A stretch of DNA of 64,000 nucleotides from Megamerina dolium (GCA_963854835.1 OY978525.1:5413501-5477500), one strand, 5' to 3'. Numbered from the stretch's first letter, positions 21,644 to 34,015 are shown. Notes: generated by a model from the letters alone, not told the origin. Made by a program: numbers and translations.

Positions 21644-23463
21644 TGGCTATGATTGTGTTTGTCTTTGTATCATTGTCAAATACAGATGGCTGCAATCAGC
21701 ATCAGACGTGACGTTGTAATGATATAATGTGATTGTGAAATTGTTTACATAAAATTGTCATAGTCGTAGAATGTATTATGTTAGGTGGTAACGTAATCAG
21801 CATAATATTCTGCATACATATTATGTATCTATATGGAATAGAATGCCATATTAGTACAGATGAATGTAGTAGTTGAAGGTGAATTGTCCAAAATTGCCTA
21901 TATATTCTCTTTAGACAATTTCTCATACATTTTAGAATTGCATAGTATTCGTATATGTATTTCACTTATCTGATTTAATTTAATTTAATTTGAGATTTTC
22001 TTCATTTTATTCTCTCTTTTTGCACTCTATTTAGCTACGTTGAAATTTTGCAAATAAATACATTTTTACTAATAACAGCGAGACAAACAATAGAATATAG
22101 AACGATAGCTCAGAAACAGGAGGAAAAAGCATAATATGAAAATTGACTCATCATGTTCTCATCAAGATTACGTGTACCAACCAACCAACCAACCAACCAA
22201 CCAACCAACCAACCAGCCAACCAACCAACCTAACAAAATCTAATCTTTAAACCAGCAAAGAAATCAACGAACCGTCATCTCATCGTTACTACCAGATACA
22301 ATGATTTTGGCAGCATTTCAACTCCATCAACATCAACTTTTTATATTGAATTTCTTCTTATTATAATTTCTTTTTTTTTTACTCGCCATTTTTCTTTTCT
22401 TCTGAATTTTTGGTTTTTTTTTCTACGCTTATAGATTTTTTGGTGCATCTTGAAAATCTATTGTTGAATTATTCATGATCCCCATGGTGAATGAAAAGAA
22501 GAAGAAGAAGTAGCAGAAGTAAAAAAAAAAAATAGTTATTTAATTTGTCACTTATTTCCAGCACTGTATTACATATAACTACGATGTATTTTGTTTTTTA
22601 TGATTCACTCAAAAATTTCAAGTATTTCCAATAAAGAACTCGAAATGTATTACAAATATGATGAATAAGTGTAAGCTGTTTTTGATATCTTTTACGGCTA
22701 TTTGAAGTTACTATATTAAGAGGTTCATAAATTCTTTAAACTATGAGACGATAATCTGATGCAAAAATAAAATGATATCTTAATCAAAATGAAGTATTCA
22801 AGTAAACAGACAGACATCATTCAATTCCAATTCTACTCGTGAAATAATTATGAAGCCTAATGTTGCAGTCTCAGCTTGATTTTTGCCTCTAAATGAAGTT
22901 GGAAAGTAAGTATAGAGGAATCTATTTTGATTAATTAGGGAAAAACCACTTCCTCAGATTATAAAATCAACTGTTGTGTCTTTTTTTCAGTTCAAGACAA
23001 TATATTGTACATTACCTCTGTCTCTATAATCGAAGAGAAAAAATTTGTATATGAAATATTTGGTTGCTCTCTGTCAGTCAGGAGGCTATACCTCAGTTCA
23101 ATAAACACCTAATTTGGGCACTTAGTCATTGTAGAAGGGACAAACTACCAAGTAATAGTACTACTCAAGAATTCTCATCTGAATTTCCAGGCTTGACTAC
23201 TTCACTGAGCTGTAAATAAAAGTAAAAATTATTGTCAACACAATCGATTAATGGAAACATCATCAGGGGTAAGTCGTAGGTATCATGGTGATCAGACAAA
23301 AATTACAATGGAACGATAACAAATGTCAGTCTCACTCTAGAGGGATTTTATTTTCTAAACAATAGAAAGTGCAACGTCATCTAGAAATGAATAGTATCAT
23401 TTTATTAGATCATATTTGCTTTTCAGACGCACTCAAGCTCTTTCAAATCGGATAGCATGTTAA
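21644..23463. other. AT-rich non-coding DNA, including probable CSN7 3' UTR
   Basis: Contains the poly-A signal candidate AATAAA (22053-22058), a CCAA microsatellite (22175-22232), homopolymer runs and otherwise unremarkable AT-rich DNA. No other gene can be supported. Confidence 0.5.
22175..22232. repeat. (CCAA)n microsatellite
   Basis: About 14 tandem CCAA units with one CCAG interruption. Confidence 0.9.
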
Positions 23464-24130
23464 AAAGTTCTTCTTCTTCTTATGTGGCCATAACAACCAA
23501 TGATCGATTTAGGCCGAACATATAAATCGGCGCCAGTGTTCTCTGTTCTGCACTTGCTTGCTTCAATTAGATATTCCAAGCGCTGCTAGGTTATCCAACA
23601 CTTGATCCTTCCAACGGAGGGTTGGTTTTCCTCTTCTTCTGCGTCCTTCAGCGGGTGCCGAATTAAATACCCTCTTCGCTGGAGCGTCTTCTTCCATTCG
23701 CTCGACATGACCCAGCCAGCGCAACCGCTGGATTTTAATTCGCCTGACTATGTCAATGTCAGCGTACAGCTCATACAGCTCATCGTTATACCTCATTCGG
23801 TACGCGCCATCAACGCAAATAGGTCCGAAAATCTTGCGCAGAACTTTTTTCTCGAAAACTCCAAGCATCCTCTAATCCGTGATGGAAATTGTCCAGGCTT
23901 CTGCGCCATATGTTAGGACAGAAATAATGAGAGACTTGTAGAGTGTGATTTTCGATCTTCGAGAGAGGGCTCGACTACTCAATTGCTTACTCAGCCCAAA
24001 GTAGCACATGTTAGCAAAGGTTATCCTACGCATGATCTCCAGGCTGACGTCATTACAATTGCTGATGCTGGTTCCAAGATAGACGAAGTCCTTCACCACC
24101 TCGAAAGTGCAATTGTCAACAGTGACGTGT
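23464..24130 (-). mobile_element. RTE-like LINE remnant B (3' part of the RT ORF)
   Basis: Two overlapping minus-strand open stretches give the end of a reverse transcriptase. Frame 24099-23872 has VKDFVYLGTSISN, LSSRALSRRSKITLYKSLI and VLTYGAEAWTIS. Frame 23868-23563 has LGVFEKKVLRKIFGP, RYNDELYELYADIDIVRRIK and RLRWLGHVERMEEDAPAKRV. The single frameshift between them makes this the best preserved of four related fragments. The 3' end is at the left, with tandem AAG (TTC on the plus strand, 23470-23481) after the shared GGCCACATAAG. No endonuclease or RT core remains here; the copy is 5'-truncated. Confidence 0.85.
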
Positions 24131-24528
24131 TAAAAAGTTGCACTCTATGTGGCAGTATGTTAATGACATGTGTCGTAGAAGCAATCATAGAACAAAGAGT
24201 TGATATGAAATTTTGTTTTAAACTCGGAAAAACATGTACTGAAATTTATAGTTAAGCTTGGATTCCATTGTAACTGGTGATGAAAGGTAATGTTTCAAGT
24301 AGAATCTTGAAGCAAAACCTCAAAGTTTGGAGTAGAAGTCGAAAAGAGAGCCGTAAGGCATAAATTTGCTTTTCAAAAGTAAAAAATTAATAAAATATTC
24401 AATATATGTATAACTTCTACTGTGTTCTATTTAATAGAATATTTAATATACTTTTTTGGCATGGTCATGAAAGCCAGACTCACTTTTTTCATAAGCAATT
24501 AACATTTAAACTAATTAAGATTTTTTTC
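24131..24528. other. AT-rich spacer
   Basis: No gene or repeat recognised between the LINE remnant and the downstream end of the next gene. Confidence 0.4.
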
Positions 24529-25036
24529 TTATTTAACTATTTTTTTATGAATTGCTGCCCGACGCTTAGAAATTGTTCCATCATATTGAGAAACACCACT
24601 GCTTGTTGCATCTGGTTTATAAAGTCCTCTGGTATCGGCTTGGTATGAGCCACGTGTATCGATTTGATACATGCCAGAGTTATCTTCATGATATTGACCG
24701 AGAATATCTGAAATTAAATATAGAACAAATTTTAATTCTAGTAGATTTCCAAAAGACGTTATGCCTTTATTAAACTTTACCCTTACTATGCCATTGTGGA
24801 TCATCATGATACATGCCACGCATATCCATTTGCCACTGAGCTATTGCTGCAGTCGCAGCATCTTCATGATATTGTCCACTTTCGTCTATTAAATATTTGC
24901 CAATATCATCGTTAATATACATGCCAGATGTATCGGGAATATATTGTCCGATTTTATTCAATTCTATTGTTGTCGTAGCTCCAGCACTGAACACAATATT
25001 GTGCATCAAACCAAATAATATAAATACCGGCAGCAT
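24529..25036 (-). CDS. Secreted protein with Gly-x-Tyr-x-x-Asp repeats
   Basis: Two coding exons: 25036-24788 and 24707-24529, joined across an 80-bp intron (donor CATA/GTAAGG, acceptor TTTCAG/ATATTC). The start is the ATG at 25034-25036. The first 20 or so residues are hydrophobic (LPVFILFGLMHNIVFSAG), a likely signal peptide. The mature part is built from short repeats of the type GQYIPD, GMYINDD, GKYLIDE, GQYHEDA, GMYHDD, GQYHED, GMYQID, GSYQAD and GLYKPD, in both exons. It ends in a basic tail (SKRRAAIHKKIVK). Total about 142 residues. Tyr-rich repeats of this kind are familiar from insect cuticle or other extracellular matrix proteins, but I do not recognise the family. No chitin-binding RR motif is present. 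A weak TATA-like TATAAATAT lies at 25103-25111 on the minus strand. Confidence 0.8.
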
Positions 25037-25594
25037 TTTCAAATTTTTTAAAATATTCTAAAATAACAAAAGGATAATCATTTTTATCCCATATTAATCA
25101 CAATATTTATATGCATATTAGATGGATTAAATCACTGCTGTACTATGATTTTTTTTTTTTGTTTCACTCACCAATTTCGTTACCATCATTTTGGTGTAAT
25201 TTGTAATTGTATACTAAAGTATTTATTTTTAATTCAACTCATTTTAAATAAATCTACTTGCGATGAGTACCTACCTACCTACCTACCTTTTCGTAATTAT
25301 CCTACAATATATATGAGAAATATCGTGGCCTACCAACACCAAAAAATATATTGAACCTGTTTCAGAGTTTCCGGTTTTTATTTTTGATTTCATAAATTTT
25401 AATGTGATTTTGCAGAAATTATATATTTTAGAAATTTTGCATGAATGAGTGTCATTTTTATTTATTCTGAATTTGCCTGTATGTAATTGATGTGATTTTA
25501 ATATTTATTACAAATATTTAACCTTATGTTGCATATTGGTATCAAAGATTCAAGGGTATAGAAAAACTTTTAAAATTGAATAAGCTTTTTTATA
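25037..25594. other. AT-rich spacer with CTAC microsatellite
   Basis: Probable upstream region of the secreted-protein gene. It contains tandem CTAC units (25268-25287); no other gene is seen. Confidence 0.45.
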
Positions 25595-26260
25595 GTGATA
25601 AAAGTACTTTGGAATTACTTCTTTCAACACGGTGTTTCACTGATCTGGGTTCCGGAACACCAGAACATAGAAAAAAACGAAAAAAACGATGAACTGGCAA
25701 GAATCGGATCTGCCATACAAGAGGACCTTCCAGAACCGGTGTTCATAACGCTGAGTGCGGCTAAAAGAGCTATCAATAGAAAATGGTGGTGGAAAAGTCT
25801 CATATGGTGTAAGACATGTAGGTCACATGTATGGTCTAAATACAATCCTAAACACTACTGATAAACAGGAACCGAAAAGATGTCTCTAGACTGGCGGCAG
25901 TCATTACTGGCTTCTGGCTTATCGGAGAACAGGCAGCCAAAATGAGGATGTTCCACAACGATTTCTGTCACAGTTGTAACCCCAAGTAGAAGAAAAGGAA
26001 ACGGTCTTGCACGTCTTTTGTAAATGCCCTGCCCTTTGTAAGCAGAGAATGAACACCTTAGGTAAACCACTCTTCAATAACATCGAGGAGTTAGGGGAAA
26101 TAAGCATCAGCGACATCCTTCTAAACAATACGAACTGGATGTGATCGTGCTGCCCACACAAACAACTTAACGCCTCCAACTTAACTGTTGAAAGAGAAGA
26201 TGTGGTAACAAAAGGGTGCATATTTGGACTTATGGATGAGTCACCACTTCAATCAACCAA
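25595..26260 (+). mobile_element. LINE remnant with RNase H end and zinc knuckle (I/R1-like)
   Basis: The frame at 25595-25861 has HGVSLIWVPEHQNIEKNEKN, DELARIGSAIQEDLP and LSAAKRAINRKWW. This is the last RNase H catalytic region (WVPGH ... NE.ADELAR) followed by the usual LINE linker. Beyond the stop, shifted frames still read CHSC and a later VLHVFCKCPALCKQ-like Cys cluster (25970-26045), typical of the C-terminal zinc knuckle. It then ends without a clear tail. 5'-truncated, with stops and frameshifts. Confidence 0.75.
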
Positions 26261-28818
26261 CCAATCATCTTCTTTCAAAAATTAAAAATAAGAAGTAAAT
26301 CAATTGCATTTTGTCGGGTTATCTGTATTATCATACAATAAATAAATTCAATCACTTCGAGTAGTATATCTCTTCCTTAATAGTAGCCGCCTTATCCATT
26401 TAGACTTTGGACTTTATATAGATCCAAAAAAAAAAAGCCTAGAGGTGCCATGTCACATAAACTAGGGGCCTATTCACCAATCCGAAGCGTAAAATTTATT
26501 GTTCAGCGCAGAATGGCACCAACAATAGTGTCATGGTTTCCCGGCCTATATGGCAAATGCAGCTGAAGAATTTCTAGACGCTGTGTCAGGCTAAGTCAAA
26601 CACGACTCAAAAATGAAAATTTCATCTGTCATAAAATCCCTACTGTAAGAAGTACCTTCAAATGAATCGCTCTTTCGTCATCTAAACATATAGTAGCTGG
26701 TGCTACTATAGCACCTACATGATCCTAGTTTGTGTCCTCATAATACCCCAGACCACACATGGTTTAAAATGGTATGTTTCTGCATGTTCAATCATATATT
26801 AAATTTAAAAAATATACAAATAAATAAATACAGTAGAGTTTTTGATATTTTTATTAGAGGTGAATATACATATAATTCATGTCAACACTTTCTATTATGA
26901 TGGCATTGGGTCAAATCGTTTTTAAGTAAGGTGTGCTTTATGTGGTATATACATATATACTTGGTGCATAATATATGTTACATATGTATAGTAGATAGTT
27001 CTTTACCTTAAGGTAAATAACATATGATAATGATGATAATATTTGATGGTGATTCATAACTTATAAAAATACTCGTATCTATAAATGATTGCCAAACAAA
27101 TACTTAGAATAAATAAACAATTCGTAAGCTAATGAATTTCAATGAAATTTAGGTGGATCCATTATGGAAGCTGTTTTCAGTTGATAATTACTTAATTTCT
27201 ATATATAATTTAATTATTGGCTATATTGATAAGTATCTTAGTATACGTATATTTATTGGTAGATATGGAAATATAAATTTCACATCGAAACAAAAAAAAA
27301 AAAAAAAAAAATCACAATGACCTTTTAATTTAATCTAATATGTTTTTTTTTTCGTGCTTCACCACTTGATTTTAGATTTCGCTATATACAATAAACAGCG
27401 CTTGTTTGATTTATTATCAATTAGCGCATAATGAATATTGTACTGACATGTACTTTACGCTAATACATATTGTACCTACCTACACATTTGAGTAACACAA
27501 GTAATTAAAATAAAAATTAATTGAATTTCATTTTAAACGCTAATTTGTTAGCAAAACAAAAATTAAGCCATGAGTTGTGAATTTTCTGCATAGACATTTC
27601 TATGTAAATGGTTAGAGTATCTATATTACATATATCGTCCGAATAAAAGTTTGACTTGAAATGTTGTCTAAACTACCTCAGCTACCTGTTGAATGAAATC
27701 TAAGAGCATCTAGTGGAAATTATTGCAACTTTTCTCAGAGTTGTGATCCCAATTTCAATTTCAATTTCAATTTATTTGTTTCAGTATCAGTTGCTTTAAT
27801 TCTAAGCTCGCCCATGGCATAATGAAATTAATTGATAGTAAAATTGACCAGATAGCTGCTTGAAGGAAACAATAGAAAGTTGATATTGTCATGATAAACA
27901 TTTAAAATATTACATAAAAAATATAAGAGAGCGAAAAAGATGCAAATGATAGAGCTTAAGAAAAGAGAAAATCCTGCACAAATAGCCGAAAAAACAATGT
28001 TTTTCATGTTAAAATCAATCCCAAGGTTGGTGTCGGACATACAACCACCATAGCACTCTGTCCACTTGGTCATCATATTTCTTGTGAGGCTGTGTCCCTA
28101 GGAAAATATATTTCCAAGATATGGCAACCCTAAAGTATATACACTTACGAACAAATTTAAAAGAGTACGATGGGAAACAAGAGAATGCGTGAAATGAAAG
28201 AGAATACTCGTATGTGAAATAATGATTTAAATTGAAGCCCTAATTGTATGCTATACTTTTTGTTATAAATGTTAAAAAGTCATTATGACAATAATGACCT
28301 ACAGTCGAAGCGGTAATCAATTAAATCTTGTTGTTAGTTATAGAAAGAGAAAGAGAGCTACAGCAGAAAAGTTGCCTATGAAATAAATCTTTAAAATCCT
28401 TAATAAATATTTAAACGTTTGCTTGAATATTCAATATTATATCATTTCGTTCTAGTAGTAGTATTTACAATTGTAGCAGTGGCGGTGGCAGAAGTGGTTA
28501 CAAAAGTAGTACCAGTAGTAGTAATACTACTAGCATTAAATATTAAAGGGTGCTCTTTTATATGAATACGTATTCTGTAATGTAATCAAATTTGTTAAAT
28601 AAATCATATACGTTATAGGCATTTATTTGTGTTCTTCACCAGCGTCATATAATGTCATGTTTATGTTTATGGCATTCATACAATATAATAAATTAATTAA
28701 GTAATTAATTATGTCAATAGTTCATGCAAGTATACGAAAAGTACTTATGTACCCTAAAATTATATAATATATTATAATATATAATTATATTAGTATAAAA
28801 GGTAATTAGTTACATTAG
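26261..28818. other. AT-rich non-coding DNA
   Basis: No gene seen. There is a poly-A run (27292-27311), short imperfect GAT/AGT repeats (27023-27055; 28455-28530) and plain AT-rich sequence. Confidence 0.5.
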
Positions 28819-29556
28819 AATAGCGGTATTCACTAAGCAGGGAAACTGGTCTTGCCGATGTGTAAAATATCAGATTTACTTCAAATACAAACGTTAGATA
28901 TTTTTGCGTAAATTTGAATAGTCAATCTGTCACAGTGAAATGCAACTCTGTGTCTAAGTTTTTTTCATATGCTTTTTATTTTCCTTTCGCTACGTTAATA
29001 AAAGTTTGACTAAATTTGGATAATTTTATACACAAATAAAGTAGCAAATAGAAAAAGGGATGTATGTATTGAAATTTTACAAAATTTATCATTTTATAGA
29101 AACCAACAGCGCAGATATTTGAATCAAAATTGTTTAACGACACTTCCTATGATGGCACATCGTACGAAAACGTGCGATAGAAGTTGCTTCACATTAGACC
29201 TTGTCGTACACGAAAACGATAACATAATAAATTGCTTATGCCTTCAAACTTGGCAGACATTTGCACAAACACTGTCACAAGTCTTGGTACGACCTTTACG
29301 ATTCCATTTCAATCACAATAGATATAGATCGGGAATGGCTCTTAAATCAATATATACTAATTGGCACACAATGTGTTAAAGCAACCAACATTTATGAGTT
29401 TTTCCAACAATTACGTATCTTTTAGTAAACCATAGCCAGTTGTTATAAGTCTTTTGCAAAGTTAACCTTTTGTAAAAAAAAAAAATGTTGACTGACTGTT
29501 CTACTATGCACTTTAGCTGTCAAATCAATTACTATACTTAGTGAATACCACTATTG
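28819..29556. mobile_element. Putative 0.74-kb DNA element with 19-bp terminal inverted repeats
   Basis: The left end AATAGCGGTATTCACTAAG (28819-28837) is matched by its reverse complement with one mismatch at 29538-29556. An open frame of 86 codons inside (29119-29379) has no recognised motif. No clear target-site duplication is seen, so superfamily is unknown; a non-autonomous element (MITE-like) is the simplest reading. Confidence 0.55.
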
Positions 29557-29914
29557 TTTTGAGTTATAACTATAATAACTATATATTATCGTAAATAAAA
29601 ACACATATAAAATGGAACATGATAATATTGTAACATATCACTACTGATATGAAAGTATTTCAATTAATTTTACTTACGTAGAACATCGAAATATTCAGAT
29701 GGACATTAGTTATTTGGACAATTATTAAATTAATCATAGTAATTATAAGTAAGTAATTGCTAAAGAAATAAGGAACAACATGTTTTTCACAGATTTATTC
29801 ACACATTTGCATACACAGAAAGTTTATAAAAATATATATGGGAGTATATTATTAAATTTAAATTTACAGAAAGGATTGGACACCATTGTGTTCAGAAAAA
29901 AAGTAAAAGAAATT

Positions 29915-30413
29915 CTGTTGTAATGCCGAATTAATTCGAATTAACTCGGGCATTAACTGCAGCTAATCCGCATTAACTCTATGAGGTAATTCTCAAAATA
30001 AAAGAGGATTAGGGCAATTTGCGATGGCAACACTGCTGAAAAATTTCTATTGTGAATTTTTCTCGATTCAACTTACAAAACAATAGGTGTGTTCGTTAAC
30101 AAAAAACTTTCTACAATTGTTAACAGTTTTCAACATGAAAAGCGTTGGCGAACAAATAAATCTATTACGAACTGTGAATGTCAATTTACAAGTTTCTGAT
30201 AGTTTTCAGTTCACGTACTTCTTGCAGATTTTCTCATATCGAGAGTGACAGATGACAGAAATTGATAGTGATAGTAATGTAAGTGAGCAGATATAATAAA
30301 ACAGCAATCAGCCGTTTAGTTAATCCGCAATACTGCCGTCTGTCAGGTTAATATTTTATTCGGATTAAGTGCGCCGGTAATCCGGATTAACGCGGCCGTC
30401 TGTCTAGGCTATA
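29915..30413. mobile_element. Putative repeat element rich in TTAATCCG/CGGATTAA motifs
   Basis: Both ends are crowded with the same word in both orientations. Left: GCCGAATTAATTCGAATTAA, then AGCTAATCCGCATTAAC. Right: GTTAATCCGCAATACTGCCG, then TTCGGATTAAGTGCGCCGG and TAATCCGGATTAACGCGGCC. The middle is unrelated AT-rich sequence without an ORF. It looks like a non-autonomous element with repetitive subterminal motifs, but no target-site duplication is evident. Confidence 0.45.
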
Positions 30414-32244
30414 AGAGATCTTAGACAGTAACAAAACTTCTTTTTTTTTTCTTTTCAATTTAAAGTAGGCTCGAGCTATAATGGACCCCATTAAAAAATG
30501 TGATTTTTTTTTTGTTTCATACCGAAAAAATATCGTAGGAAACAGTTTCATAGAAAAACTAGTATTTTTTTCAAGTTGAAGTAAACTAGGACTATTATTG
30601 ATCAAATTTGAGTTAGCACGGCATAAATATAATAAAATATTGTATTACGATTTCAATGGAGGGTTTTTGTTTGATACCTGAAAAATATCACAGAACACAT
30701 ATCTAAGAGATCTTGGACCTATTTCGTAGAAAACCCATAATTTTTTAGAAATTTAAATTAGGCATTAAGTAGGTATTAAGTTTACTTGACAAAGTTTGAT
30801 AATATCAACGCTTATAAAATATATTTAATCAGATTTACTAACAAAAGCGCATAATTAATGCCTGTAATAATATAATAGATGATACAATAGCTAGAAGAAT
30901 TTTAAATAGATCTCATTAATCATGATAATCAAAATATTTGACACGTTTCATGCAACATCAAGCTAGTTAATAAAATTTTAAATAGAATTAAATGAATAAA
31001 TAAAATTAGTAATAGAAATAGAAATCTTAATTAATATCCAATTTAAATTAAATATTCATTATTTTAATTAATATCATTTCTCTCGCAATTAATTTACTTT
31101 TAAAAATGTTTGTTAAAGAACAAGATGAAAAATATTATTTACCTTTATTAGTGTAGGTATACCAGTATACTCGTATATATCGTACATATGTAAATTTATG
31201 TATCCATAATTCATTTAAGTTTTAGTATGAAAGAACATCTCGTTCGTATATTTGTAGAATTTTTATTTAAAATCTCATATTGGTATGTTTGCTATTGAAT
31301 TTAGAAATTCAACCAGTTTCACTAATGAAATATTAAAATTATACTACTTACTTACGTACATTCATTATTGATTGGTGGGTGTTTTTCAAACGAAAATTTG
31401 TTCGTCGAGTTGCTCATTTGTGTAGATGTATGTACATATTTAATTTTTGAGCACATTTTGACATTTAAAATTTAGGTTTTGTTGTTGTTGTTGTTGTTTT
31501 TAATTGTCTATCTGCATTGAATTTTTGATTTTGCATTTGTTTCTTTGGTTTTGTGTTGCTATATATTTGTCAAAATTCAGTTTAAAACTGCTAACTAGTG
31601 GGTATATTTATGCTCGTTATGTTAATTGTTATAGTTTTTTAAATTTTCACAAATATGAAATTAAACAAAACTTTTGCTATTTATTCTATTTTTGATTTTT
31701 ATGATTATGATTTTATTATGATTTTTTGTTTTAAATTTCAGTTCAATATGAACTAGTTGAAGCCATGTGTTTATATTCATTATTATTATTAGTATAAATT
31801 TGTTTTTTTTTTTTTTTTTTTTTTTTTTTTGGAAAATAAATTTAAACGAATAAAATAGAATGATATTCAACATGTTTAAAATTCATCTATATTCTTGCAC
31901 ACGCATATTCGTTGAGACTATGTTTAATATGCAGAATGCTACGAAAGGTTATTTGATGTGTGAAGAAGACAATAATTATTTGTTAAAATATTTATTTATT
32001 GTTTTCTTAATTATAAACAATACATTATTTTTTAGATGAGAATTTTCATTAAGAGACCGCAAGAAAAACGACCACTTAAATAAATGCTCATGTTTAAATA
32101 AATTAAATAAATTAAAAATTAATCAAACCTGTTCGTATATTTAATAAAAATTAGGTGTGACAATTGTTTAAAAATGAAAATTAAAATGAATTTGAAATTA
32201 AAATTAACAACAAATATACTTAGGCATTTAGATATCTTCTTCTT
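30414..32244. other. Very AT-rich non-coding DNA
   Basis: No gene. It includes a poly-T run of about 29 bases at 31802-31830 (a likely sequencing or assembly weak point) and long A/T tracts. Confidence 0.5.
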
Positions 32245-33000
32245 ATTTGATGATGATGATGATGATGGATTTTGATTGGTCTTGGCCGTTTTCAAAATGT
32301 TTCGCCAGGCGATTCTGTTTCTGTTCAGTTAGAAATTTCAATTTTTGTCACGGTTTCTAGTACTACGTCCTTCTAATAGAAGTTAAATCTTTCTCTCCAT
32401 CAATGTCCCTTCGTAGATTTCGAATACGAGATATTTTTGATTATTCATCGATCATGACCGAGCAAGCGCAACCCCAGAATTTCGACACACCTAGAAATTC
32501 CAACTTTTGTGAGGTTTTCCATTATTTCGCCCTTCCAATAAAAGTTAAATCTTCCTCTCCAACGATGTCCCTTAATTGATTTCGAATAAGAGATATTTTT
32601 GAATATTCATCCATCATGACCGAGCAAGCGCAAACCCAGGATGATATATGTAGTTGAAGCTTATTCGATACTCTTCACCAATGTCAATACACCCACAGTT
32701 CTTGGATAGAATTTTTTTTTCTCGAAAATTCCAAGTAACCTCTCTTCCGGCGGTGAAAAATGTTCATACCATACCATACTTAAAGGCAGGCATGATAAGA
32801 AATTTGTAGAGTGTGGTTTACACTTTCCAAGCGAGATCTCGACTTTTTAATTACTTGTCTAGTCCAAAAGTACGGATTTTCGATCGATCTCCAGTCTAAC
32901 GTCATTGTTGGTGTTAATGCTAGTTCCATGAGAGATAAAGTTATTTACTACTGTACTGCCAAGATGATTTTGTATGTTGAGACAAATTCTTCTTCTTGTC
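32245..33000 (-). mobile_element. RTE-like LINE remnant C, heavily diverged
   Basis: The stretch at 32720-32945 aligns by eye with remnants A and B: plus-strand TTGTAGAGTGTGGTTT, then CTCGACTTTTTAATTACTTG, ATCTCCAGTCTAACGTCATT and GTTAATGCTAGTTCCATG. The left end carries tandem GAT (32248-32266), in the place where A and B carry their own short tandem tails. Internally, 32381-32645 holds a 162-bp tandem duplication (AGTTAAATCTTTCTCTCC; GACCGAGCAAGCGCAA in each copy). Confidence 0.65.
32381..32645. repeat. 162-bp imperfect tandem duplication inside LINE remnant C
   Basis: AAGTTAAATCTT starts at 32380 and 32542; TTCGAATA(C/A)GAGATATTTTTGA and ATCATGACCGAGCAAGCGCA follow in each unit. Confidence 0.7.
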
Positions 33001-33012
33001 CTCGTTCATCGT

Positions 33013-33745
33013 ATTATTATTATTATTAACACACCCTTATGCACTGTGAACAGACTTGATCTATTGTGAAGTCTTTGGGTAACCTAAAATTTTCAGTCTT
33101 TTAGTAAATTTCAACACTTTGTGGTTTAGTCTTTGTCTGCCAAGAACTTGACATTCACAGAGAATGTGCTAGGAGCTTTCGATGTCTAAGTTGCAGAATC
33201 TGCAGACATCAGTGTCAGATAGATTAAACTTCTTTAAGTGGTATCTGAGGCTGCAGTGGCCTGTAAAATAACCACAAAGAATACGTAAGTCAGCTCTACC
33301 AAACGTGAGTATCTTTTTAGATATACCTTTATTTGGGATTAGGAACTGTTTTGCTTGACGCTGCATAGCCAATGTTCTGCAAATTTCTTTACCTCCCATT
33401 TCCTGATAACCTCCTTGGCGTGGTATCTAGCCAAACCACAGAAGGGTTCAGGGCCGATCAGGGGCTTTTCAGCGCCCATTTTGGCTAGTTTATCAGCTAT
33501 TTCGTTCCCCTCGTGTCTTCATGGCCAGGTATCAACCTTAATATTACAGTATTTAGGTTTCCTAGCTCATTTAGAAGGCTGAGACATTCATCTACTAATT
33601 TAGAGGTGATTGTGAAATATTGAAGAGCTTTTAAAGCTGCTTGACTATCTGATAATATATAGATGAGGGATATTTACATATGTTTTCGAAGACACTCCCG
33701 CATGCATGTTTCAATGGCATGAACTTCCGCTTGGATCGTCCGAAT
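33013..33745 (-). mobile_element. I-clade-like LINE 3' fragment: RNase H, zinc knuckle, (TAA)n tail
   Basis: Read on the minus strand. The RNase H domain starts within IQAEVHAIETCM (about 33740-33700). It runs through a decayed middle to HEGNEIADKLAKMGAEKPLI (about 33525-33455), and then AKYHAKEVIRKWE. The frame 33399-33169 carries GRADLRILCGYFTGHCSLRY, CRFCNLDIE and a HILCECQ knuckle. The 3' end is a (TAA)n tail (TTATTATTATTATTA, 33014-33028 on the plus strand). RNase H plus a TAA-repeat tail is the classic combination of I-clade elements. The 5' side is cut where the SINE begins. Confidence 0.8.
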
Positions 33746-34015
33746 TTGGGAGCGGCTAATATAAGGGACCTACTTATATTAGCCGCTTCTGAACGACAGA
33801 ACCCTTTTGACGTCATTTTTTCTGAGCTTTGTCACAGAGCTCTTAGAAGTTTTTCCATGGCAAAGAGTTGCTGCCAGAAGAATTAGACATTGCTTTCCGA
33901 CAGTTGGTTACCTTTCGAAAGGTAAATCATTTCTATATTAAAGATGTCTCAATCGTGAATAGTGAATCCACGACCAACATCTCGGGAGGCCAACACACTA
34001 ACCACGGTACTTTCA
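33746..34015 (-). mobile_element. tRNA-derived SINE copy 3
   Basis: Body signatures GGGACCTACTTATATTAGCC (33766-33785), TTTCTGAGCTTTGTCACAGA (33818-33837) and CCATGGCAAAGAGTTG are followed by the tRNA-like head (about 33950-34010: AACACACTAACCACGGTAC). The tip of the body forms a perfect 15-bp inverted repeat (33751-33787) not present in the other copies. Confidence 0.8.

Noticed and set aside
31802..31830. Poly-T run of about 29 bases as a LINE tail
   Set aside because: No RT or 3' UTR motif next to it and no target duplication seen; treated as a homopolymer.
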